From Theristus sp. LFF4_11 (taxonomy: Eukaryota > Nematoda > Chromadorea > Monhysterida > Xyalidae), in assembly GCA_030248135.1 (NCBI GenBank), contig JASANC010005802.1, positions 62,001 through 126,000 of the forward strand: DNA of 64,000 bases, written 5' to 3'. The notes under the pieces are model-generated. The model did no database searches. It had not been told where the DNA came from and saw nothing but the letters and a program-made list of their open reading frames with translations. The translations under genes and the position numbers were made by a program. Below are positions 55,772-64,000 of this stretch, piece by piece (the stretch's first letter is position 1; each line of letters starts with the position of its first letter).

Positions 55772-57609
55772 CTAATGAGTGACCAGCATCTTCTCGCGAG
55801 GCACAGGTTCATGTTCATACTCGATTTCGACGTGTGGTCGGCGCCACTTTTCGGCACGTCCTGTCGACTTTGGTGTCGCAGCAAACTTTGCCGCTTTTTT
55901 ATGTGGCATTGATTCTTTTGTTGATTTCTTCTTTTGCTTTGTCTTTTTATGGGACTTCTTTTTCGGCTCGTCAACGGTGTCACTGTCTTCAAGTTCACTC
56001 AAATCGTGCATCTCTGAATCGCTGTCGTGCTCCGAAGCGAACGAATGCGACTCTGGAGCTCGCGAACCGCTGGGACCCGCCAAGTCCTGACAAATATTAT
56101 TTTATAAGTGCAGTCCATGAATAAAACAAAAAGCAGGACACTCACCTCCATGTCAGCTTCGTCTTCGTCCGACTCGTCAAAGTCGGCAACATACTGCACT
56201 TGGCCGGTGTCCTGAAAACGGCGATTGTTTATTGGACATGATATTTCTCCAACTGTTTGAAAATCGTGGTTGTTGCAAAAATTGTGAAAATCTATATTGA
56301 TGATATTGTGCTGTACAAAAACAAGCACCCCGTCGCCCACCACCTGATCGTCTTCAAGCTCCTCCTCCAATTCCACCTCTTCTTCATCTTCTCGCTCATG
56401 TTCCAACACTTTGTCAAAGGCCTTCTTGGAGAAATTGTAAATGTCGCCGTACTGAAAAAATGTGAACAAAAAACAAGAAATGCAATCAAAAAAACAAGAG
56501 GCTCCCAAGTTTTGCATAAAGAAACGGTGAAAGTCACAAACGGTGCCCTGCTTCAAGCGCTCCAACAGTTCTTTCTCAATGTTCGTCTCGAGTTTCGCTG
56601 CCGACAACGCTTTCTCTTCGCGTCTTTTTTCTCGTCGTTCGATTTTTCGTTGCAATGGAATGATCTTCTTTTGTCTGCAAAACGGTAACTCTCTTATGAA
56701 CATGTTGAAAAGCACACAAATAGATGTGCACATCATTTTTGTTTTCAGGTGGGCGTTCAGAAAAATAATGTGAAAAAATGCAACACTGTTGCGCAGCTGC
56801 GTTCACGGCGCTTCACCAGTGGGTCGCTTGATTTTCAACAAGGTGCGCGTATTTATTATGACACCCTTTGAGAATTAGGTGACGAACAACTGTAAATAAC
56901 CCGAGGCAAGTTACGCTTGCGTGAACGGAGTTTAGTAAAGCACGAACTTTCCCTTGAGCACGATCTTGCGCATTCGAATCAAATACTGCGTGATACGGAT
57001 GAGACGCTGCTTGCATTTGTGGCGAACAAACTCAGGCCAGTAAATGAGACGCTCGTTGATTTGCTGCAGCGCTCGCTCAAGGTTCTTTGATAGTTTCACC
57101 TGAGAAAAGTAAACACCGATTGATTCGAACTCGAATTAAATGAACAAAACATAATGCAGCCAAACAGCATGACGTGTCGCGCACGTCAGTCAAACCGATG
57201 TAAAGTGCAAACGTGCTGATTCAAGTTTCAAGAAAACCAACCTTTTCCCACATTCGCTCCGGGAAATGACTTCGCTCCACCACCTTCATGTACAAATAGC
57301 AGATACCTAAAGTGAGGCAAATAAAAAAGAAACCGAAAGAATGCATGACATGCATATACAAGCGCGGACGTTACCCTTTTCTTCGCGAACAGTAGCGTAT
57401 TGACTGTTGGCCAGTGGGCAAGCTTTGCGAGTGCAAAGACCAGTCAGGTTAAACTCATTGCGGCAAAATTTCTGCGTTTTTGTGCTGAAAAAAGCAAACA
57501 AATACGGTGCAAAAACTACTCTTGATTGCAAGGGTTGAGCAACTCACGAGACTTTGTACGAGCAATGGCCATGGTTGAGAATGTGCCAAGTCAAATCGTC
57601 GCATTGCAT
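55772..57609 (-). CDS. mak-16: MAK16 60S ribosome biogenesis factor
   Basis: Nucleolar protein needed for 60S subunit assembly. Exons: 57609-57548, 57484-57375, 57306-57242, 57099 to about 56950, 56674-56542, 56451-56344, 56211-56147, 56086-55772. Hallmarks: [123 protein letters not shown], an acidic tract, [18 protein letters not shown] and the C-terminal [12 protein letters not shown]. An acceptor GATTGCAG lies about 11 nt before the ATG, consistent with a trans-splice site. The junction between exons 4 and 5 is unresolved: the next exon needs phase 2, but the available GT donors give phase 0; a GC donor would fit. Confidence 0.92.
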
Positions 57610-57776
57610 CGCGAAACGTCTGCAATCGGCAACTCATTCATACTCCCCATAAAACAATTCACAAACAAAGCAAGACAGTGATTGCTTATCCACGGCGGTA
57701 ACATAAGTACCGATCAAAAAGAGACAGCCAAGCCAACGGAATCGTTCATATATTTATTTTGCCAATTATTGCAAGT

Positions 57777-58355
57777 TCATTTCACTTTCACAGCTTCACT
57801 TTTGTCGTTCTCGGGCCCATCTTTATGTCGTGGGTCACACAAATATCGCCTGGTGTGCTCGCAAGCGCGACAAGTCACTTCCAAAAACGGTCGATTGCTG
57901 CCTCGACGTCGTCTCATTTGCACAACAGAACTGTTGCCAATGATTTCAGCATGATTCGCTTTCTCATTCTCCATTTGCGACGCACAAGAAACGGTCGGAA
58001 ACGGCTGACTCAGAAACAGGTGGCGACCGCAGCGATGGCAAAACTGCCTTTTATAATCGCTGGCGAATTTTGACAGTGTTTTCTTGCGAACTGCTTGCAT
58101 CGACTTTGAGAACACCAAAGCTAACTGGTCGTAGCTTTCAGCGCCGGTGCACGCTCGACGTTTTCTCACACGTTGCTGTCGTTTCTGGGGCTTTGACGAG
58201 TTGGCGGCTGAAAAACGAGTTTTCTCAGCTCGCAACAACATGCCTACGTTCAATACAGTAGCTGAATTTCAATGGCGCATGGCATGCACCGCGACCGCCG
58301 GTCACTGACCATGCCCTCTGGTGCCGTGTGCTTTCGCCTTGTTCAATGTGGCCAT
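57777..58355 (-). CDS. rpp21: RNase P/MRP subunit RPP21-like (Rpr2/Rpp21/SNM1 family)
   Basis: Protein subunit of the ribonucleoprotein that trims tRNA 5' ends. Exons 58355-58310 and 58243-57777, phase 1, about 170 aa. The zinc ribbon is seen as CHRCGRHLFL and, about 45 residues later, VTCRACEHTRRYLCDPRHK, a CxxC...CxxC arrangement like human RPP21 (CRGC...CLTCQRSQRFLNDP). Upstream is a basic helix (QLALVFSKSMQAVRKKTLSK) as in the family. The short first exon (MATLNKAKAHGTRGH) is supported by a GTCAGT donor and matching phase but is less certain. It sits 142 bp downstream of BORCS7 and 167 bp upstream of MAK16. Confidence 0.8.
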
Positions 58356-58496
58356 GATGTGTGCAGCTTGTCCAAGGAATGTCATTCGTTGATGCGCCGG
58401 CGTCGCAACGCAACTGCCGCCTTTTTGCTTTTTTGGCATTTCGAATGTTTTTGCGGAATGTTTAGAAACACCAAAATGTAATATTGAATGTTGAAG

Positions 58497-59061
58497 TTAG
58501 TTCGTCTCAGACGACGACGGCAACGTATAGTAACTGCAACGCTCCATGGTGCCCAGCTGGTCTTGAACATCACTCATGGTTTCCACGCTAAAGTTTCGTT
58601 TTTAGAGTTCACTGTTTGTATGCAAAAAAGCTACGAGCAGAAAATCACGAATTGGATTACCATTTTGCGACGTTTTCAGTCGTGATTTGCATATGCGACA
58701 CGATCAAACTCAGCTTGCGAGCACTCTGCAATGGTGTGCTTCTGTTTGCAAATGAAATCAACGCAACCACAATCGAATGAAGCTGTCACAAACAGACATT
58801 CATCGAGTTCTCAATGGCGGTATCCTGTGCCGCGAATTGTTTCACCGCCGCACCGAGCAACTGAAACCAGCGGCTTGTAAATTGAACATAAAATGAAGTC
58901 CTGCTGCTGTACAACCTCAATTGAAAACGAAGACACCAACGAACCTCGTTCGATTTCGACGATTTCACAATCTGATTTACCAACAATGTGCAGTCGTTCA
59001 GCAAATCTTGCAGTCGAGTCGGTAAACGTGTCAGGCCCTCCAAGTTAACTTTGTTGCTCAT
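58497..59061 (-). CDS. borcs7: BORC complex subunit 7
   Basis: Subunit of BORC, which recruits Arl8 and kinesin to position lysosomes. Exons 59061-58945, 58860-58798, 58725-58661, 58587-58497; phases agree, 111 aa. The helical core CTLLVNQIVKSSKSNELLGA, then AVKQFAAQDTAIENSM, aligns with human BORCS7 (LTKQVLKGSRSSELLGQAAR). The next helix LSLIVSHMQITTENVAK and the ending VETMSDVQDQL also match. Length is close to the human protein (about 105 aa). The product is small and has no signal peptide or membrane segment. Lies between RPL10 and RPP21 on the same strand. Confidence 0.85.
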
Positions 59062-59383
59062 GTCTTCAGTTGTCGATTTTGAATTCGGCTTACTGTTTCA
59101 AATTGATGAATCATAATTGGCAACAAAACAGATAATACACCAACCATAAGTATGGTGCCCGATCATACGCTACAGAAAGCCCACCGCAAGAAACTCTAAT
59201 CTTGGTAACGCTTTTTTATTCCGCTACGACAGAACAGAAACAACATGTGTCGCCAACAATAATTGCAACAAGAATACATTTCAACAATCCTAAATTTCTC
59301 CACTGAATCATAGTGACAAGTCAACGATGCCTTCATTACTGATGCACTCATGATTCACTAATGCAAAACGTCTCCGACGACAT

Positions 59384-60765
59384 TCATGAGGCGAGTCTCT
59401 TCGCCCAAACGTCCAGCGGTCCGTGGTCGGGCATGTACTTTGCGCTGACGCCGTCCGACATCAGATGTCCCGTCTTGCGCATCTCCTCATACTGCTCGCG
59501 GTCCCATTTCGTGAAGCCCCACTTGCGCGAAACGACGATCTGAAAACGTGCCGCATTCAAATTAGTTTCAAAGAAATCTGTTCACCCAAATGCCCGTCAG
59601 ACGTGTTTATTATAAAAAATCAATCGCACAATCTTCTGAGACTTTCTAAGATCATAGCGCAAATCAAACTGACGTATTGGCGACCGGGAAACTTGAACTT
59701 TGCACGACGGAAAGCCTCGACGGCGTGCGCCTCGTTCGCGTCGCGCAGACGCACCGACAGCAGAAAGTCGTCGATCTTGACGCGCGCCACCGTGCCCTGC
59801 GGCTTGCCAAACGCGCCGCGCATGCCCGTCTGCAGGCTGCAAGCACACAGACACTGCAGTCAGCACGCACTCAAGCGAACACCAAACTGCTGCCACAGCA
59901 CACAGCTCGTTCATAGCACTCAACTCAAGGTCTCAACCTTCATCAATGTGCGTTGAGCTGTTCAGCAGCACGAGCATCAGCAGATGCAAGACAACCATTA
60001 AGCAATCGTGTGTTACACGCAGTGCAATACAGCTCATTTACTCACCGATCGGCACCTGCACAGGACAACATTTTGTTGATACGCAGCACGTGAAACGGAT
60101 GCTTGCGGACACGCATGTGGAACGCGTCCTTGCCACACATCTTGGTCAGGTATTTGTTGGCGCAGATGCGAGCTGCCTCGAGTGCCTACATCAGTTTGCT
60201 AGCTCAATAGAAGAAGCTAAAACATCTCAAATTGCTTCCTTGTGATTGGCTGTCTTGTCGGGCGGTGCAAAATTATCAAATTAACGACGCGCATTTTTTC
60301 AACCGAAAAATTGTGAAAAAAATGTCAATATTTGGGCTGTGAACCTGAAAAATCAAACCTTGAGAACGTCTGCCTTGCCTTGACCAGGGAAGACTGTGAG
60401 TTGACCTCGAGAATGTCAAGTAAATAGCGTTCAACCATCCCATTTCACAAACACTTTCTAACCTCCGATGATAAATGTTCCCGTTCGTTCGAAATCAAAT
60501 GGACACACAGCGGAAACTCGTCAACGTCTGCCTTCTTGCGTCCGAGATCGTAAATACGAATCTTCGGATCCGGCACACCGCGGCAGAAACGTGACTTTGG
60601 GTACGGCTTGTTTTTGATGTACCGGTAGCTGCAGAAAAACAGCGAAAATGATACCAAACAACAATGAATGCGCATAAAACAAAAAACAAATGCGAATTTA
60701 AAAAAAAATGAAAGCATAAGCAACGATAAAAGATCAACTTACCAACGAGCTGGTCTGCGTCCCAT
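59384..60765 (-). CDS. rpl-10: 60S ribosomal protein L10 (uL16)
   Basis: Component of the large ribosomal subunit near the peptidyl-transferase centre. Exons 60765-60743, 60628-60463, 60185-60046, 59836-59674, 59539-59384; phases agree, 215 aa, the usual eukaryotic length. Nearly every block is canonical: [106 protein letters not shown] and [17 protein letters not shown]. Expected to be highly expressed. It is the first gene of the compact minus-strand block, so its promoter probably drives the downstream genes if they form an operon. Confidence 0.97.
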
Positions 60766-60874
60766 GATGGCTAAAAACTTTTCACAAAAACAACAGGCAC
60801 CGTTTTATTACTTTTCCACGTCCTGAAAAGGAAACGATTTTGGTTTTTGGTGGTTAATTTTATGAAAGTTAAGT

Positions 60875-61363
60875 CATAGTTGTTCCAGAGCCGAGGGGTT
60901 GGGGGGGGGGGGCGATACAGATAGCTGGAGCAAATTTTCTAGATAGATAGATAGCTGGAAAATTTTGGGGGGGGGGGGCCACGGGGGGGGCATGTGACTT
61001 TGGGGGGAGGCCGGTCAAAATTTTGAAATTTAATAGATAGATAGCTAAAACGCTAAAAAGCTATAAAAACAGCAAAATAATGCTAAAAATACACTAAAAA
61101 TCAAGTATAAACGCGTATTTTACCTAAAATTAGCGAAATTTTCAAGAATTACGAGCAAAAATAGTCAATTTTGGTCAAAAATTGACTCATTTTGTGTCTT
61201 CGAAGACAAAAATTTTCAGATAGATAGCTGACTGAGAATTTTTTTTAGATAGATAATAGCTGAACCGAAAAAAACCTGTTTGATAGAGATAGATTCGAAA
61301 AATTTTGGGGGGGGGCCGGGGCCGCCCCCCCCCCCACCCCAGCCCCCCCCTAGAACAACTATG
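60875..61363 (-). mobile_element. hAT-like C-rich element, copy 2, with 8-bp target duplication
   Basis: Starts CATAGTTGTTCCAGAG and ends CTAGAACAACTATG. Flanked by AGTTAAGT at 60867-60874 and 61364-61371. Inverted relative to 30179-30675; the ATAGATAGATAGCTGG arrays and G tracts match. Confidence 0.85.
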
Positions 61364-61555
61364 AGTTAAGTGTTTGATTGAAACATAGTTGTTCCAGACC
61401 AGAGCCGCGCCGAGGGGTTGGGGTTGGGGCCGGATTTGTATACATACTTAAAAGTGATTTTTTTGATTTCTGATCAGAGGTTGCTTGCAATGAGTCGTTG
61501 TAGGTTCCTAATCCTAAGCCAAGCCTTTTTGATAAGGTGAAAATGATCAATTTAG

Positions 61556-62480
61556 ACTTCAAGTAGCGAGAGAGTGGCGATTTACTGGACTGGAGAACAA
61601 CCAAGATTACAGGAAAAGGATCACATTATATAGGATATCACGCACAATTATACTAATTACAGCTAGATAATTACAATAAACGCCCATCATCAACTTCTCC
61701 CCCATCAACGGAAAGAGGGGGGGAAGCCAAATCACGAAATCTCCCTTTCAATCACAAATCATTCAGGCGTCTGTCTCACACTACTTCAAACGGCGCTACG
61801 TCATACGTCAGACGTCACACACATCTGCATCCTCGGCACACGCTCGGCCGGAAACGCCCCATTCATCGGCACTGCGGCCTATCCCATCACGGCTCAATGC
61901 TCGGCGCTCGTTCGGCAGCCAGAAGCACGTTAAAATCGGCACCTTGGCCTCATCGCAATCCTCGCGACGCGTCATCGCCCATTGGCTGACGTTCATCTCT
62001 CGGCACATCCTCGGCCGGATATTTGACTGCTGGTCGCTGCGCTGATAATACGCCAAACTCCGCTGCGTGAACGGTTGTCTCCTTCTCGTCCATCGAACGT
62101 CCCAAGTGCTGCGAGCCATTTCCTCCGCGGTTGCTCGTCTTACCACACGCGCTGCCATCTCGCGGGTCAGCGACAAAACCATAACAGGCGATACGGGACA
62201 AAGTCGCGCCTTCCACGGCATAAAGCGACAATAAACAAGTTGTGCCCATACTGGGTACACACGACAATAAGGAGCAGCAGACGACCAGAGAAGGCCGGTC
62301 ATGATGACCGCCTACGTGCCACGCTCAACGGCGGGCTCACCACTTCAAGTAGCGAGAGAGTGGCGATTTACTGGACTGGAGAACAACCAAGATTACAGGA
62401 AAAGGATCACATTATATAGGATATCACGCACAATTATACTAATTACAGCTAGATAATTACAATAATTGCCCATCATCAAC
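61556..62480. mobile_element. TRIM-like LTR miniature element (925 bp)
   Basis: Direct repeats of 139 bp at 61556-61694 and 62342-62480 (ACTTCAAGTAGCGAGAGAGT ... CCCATCATCAAC) differ at only a few bases. The flanks carry TTTAG at 61551-61555 and 62481-62485, a 5-bp target duplication. The related host sequence without the insertion is at about 28755-28775 (ATCAATTTAGCTTTTGC). The internal 647 bp has no gag or pol frame. Confidence 0.88.
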
Positions 62481-62531
62481 TTTAGTTTTTGCATTTTTTT
62501 CTTTCCTGTGTTAACTGTTAAAGGGCAGGGG

Positions 62532-63265
62532 TAGGGTTGTTAAACAAAAATGAAAATTTTTTTTTTTAAAAAAAAAGTGATTAAAAAAAAAACAAAAATG
62601 CCGATTTTTTTTTTAAAAAAAAATTCGAAAAATTTTCCTCTAATATGCTCTGAAAACCTCAATTTTGGCACAATTTTTCGAAAGTTCAACAAAAATTTTC
62701 TTTGATTATACCTCGTAAAACCTTTAGCAGTCGATTTTGGGCCGTTTTACCGACTGATTTTAGGCTTCGACAACATCTGCGATGAAGTTTTTGAGCGTCC
62801 CAAAGCTTAGCCTACCATTTCCGATGCAGATAAGGTGACGATTAGCCTCGCAGAGCGTCCGATTGTGCTCGCTGCACCGTTTGCAAGCGCTACGTTGTCT
62901 GGTTGCTGCTTCGTGTCGTGTCGTCGCGACACCATCAGAAGAATTGATCGAATTTCAAGGCGGTATGTTTGTCTTCACTTCAGCATTAGCTTAGCTGGGG
63001 AGAATTAGTGACGTTTTGGAGGTCAAAACACAAGAAGAGGCATGGTGACGGTTTGGAAAAGGGGTAATTGAGGTCACCAAAACAAAATCTGCAAAGTTCC
63101 GCCATACGGGTGTCATTCGGGAGGCGCTTGCATATCATATGTGGTTCTTCGGACTCCCTGATTGATTTAGCACAACTTTGATTTTTGAAATTTTTTTTTT
63201 TAAAAAAAAAATTTTTTTTTTTAAAAAAACAAAAATGACGATTTTTGTTTTTTTTAACAACCCTA
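62532..63265. mobile_element. hAT-like MITE, copy 1 (734 bp)
   Basis: Ends TAGGGTTGTTAAA and TTTAACAACCCTA, flanked by GGCAGGGG at 62524-62531 and 63266-63273. Poly-A/poly-T subterminal blocks. No transposase frame. Confidence 0.88.
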
Positions 63266-63430
63266 GGCAGGGGCCACCGCCACCTGGTCAGTACCGTGGG
63301 CCCAAACAAATTTTCGAAGGGGGGTATGGTGGTCATGGTGCCGTGGGGGGGGGGGGGTGCCGACCAAAAAGTGAGGGGGGGTCCCCGTCCAACCTATGGT
63401 AACGTGGGACCCCCCAGGGGGGTCCGTAAT

Positions 63431-64000
63431 TAGGGTTGTTAAACAAAAATGAAATTTTTTTTTTTAAAAAAAAAGTGATTAAAAAAAAAACAAAAATGCC
63501 GATTTTTTTTTTTTTAAATTCGAAAAATTTTCCTCTAATATGCTCTGAAAACCTCAATTTTGGCACAATTTTTCGAAAGTTCAACAAAAATTTTCTTTGA
63601 TTATACCTCGTAAAACCTTTAGCAGTCGATTTTGGGCCGTTTTACCGACTGATTTTAGGCTTCGACAACATCTGCGATGAAGTTTTTGAGCGTCCCAAAG
63701 CTTAGCCTACCATTTCCGATGCAGATAAGGTGACGATTCGCCTCGCAGAGCGTCCGATTGTGCTCGCTGCTCCGTTTGCAAGCGCTACGTTGTCTGGTTG
63801 CTGCTTCGTGTCGTGTCGTCGCGCGCGACACCATCAGAAGAATTGATCGAATTTCAAGGCGGTATGTTTGTCTTCACTTTAGCATTAGCTTAGCTGGGGA
63901 CAATTAGTGACGTTTTGGAGGTCAAAACACAAGAAGAGGCATGGTGACGGTTTGGAAAAGGGGTAATTGAGGTCACCAAAACAAAATCTGCAAAGTTCCG
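63431..64000. mobile_element. hAT-like MITE, copy 2 (truncated by window end)
   Basis: Starts TAGGGTTGTTAAACAAAAAT and follows copy 1 almost base for base to the end of the window, with a few small changes (for example an extra CGCG near 63821). Confidence 0.88.

Noticed and set aside
59540..60462. C/D-box snoRNA in RPL10 introns
   Set aside because: Ribosomal-protein introns often host snoRNAs, but no paired C and D boxes with closing stems were found.

Overview
The window is nuclear DNA of a nematode, by inference an early-branching (Enoplea/Dorylaimia-type) worm. The evidence is RFamide (FLP-type) neuropeptide precursors, a nematode-style astacin with EGF, CUB and TSP1 modules, small GT-AG introns mixed with very large repeat-filled ones, and very dense miniature transposons. 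Species assignment is inference; no rRNA or mitochondrial marker is present. All exon models below were built by hand from splice sites and reading phase. Junction coordinates should be read as accurate to about one base.

Layout. (1) 0.25-20.75 kb, minus strand: the first 13 exons of a glutamate synthase gene (GltS) that runs off the left edge. Its eighth intron (1807-15074) is 13.3 kb long. On the opposite strand inside it are five small secreted-peptide genes: two RFamide precursors (5.7 and 11.4 kb), two related precursors sharing a KR-[FM]-[FY]-[ST]-RYR core (2.8 and 13.4 kb), and one further peptide (7.8 kb). GltS intron 1 holds a decayed hAT transposon. (2) 20.9-25.2 kb: no recognised gene. 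(3) 25.2-29.6 kb, minus: a complete RhoGDI gene whose first intron is a stack of nested transposons (SINE, a 42-bp hAT miniature, a fold-back element). (4) 29.6-32.2 kb: C-rich hAT-like repeat, a second SINE, MITEs. (5) 32.3-36.2 kb, minus: a complete eight-exon CYP2-like cytochrome P450. (6) 36.3-43.2 kb: a 200-bp tandem repeat, a 3-kb fold-back element and MITEs. (7) 43.2-48.1 kb, plus: a complete 12-exon astacin (851 aa) with an unusual N-terminal Cys-rich repeat. (8) 48.6-50.6 kb, minus: Pus1-type tRNA pseudouridine synthase. (9) 50.7-54.6 kb: a second giant fold-back element with a GC-rich palindromic element nested in it. (10) 54.85-60.77 kb, minus: five tightly packed genes, RPL10, BORCS7, RPP21, MAK16 and CCDC59/FYV7, probably an operon of ribosome and RNA-processing functions. 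(11) 60.8-64.0 kb: repeats, including a 925-bp LTR miniature (TRIM) with a 5-bp target duplication and two recent copies of a hAT-like MITE.

Functionally the window mixes nitrogen metabolism (GltS), neuropeptide signalling (nested cluster), Rho-GTPase control (RhoGDI), oxidative metabolism (P450), extracellular matrix or cuticle processing (astacin) and a ribosome-biogenesis block. The most unusual feature is the antisense neuropeptide cluster inside the GltS intron, including one precursor whose stop codon is supplied by a 73-bp transposon.
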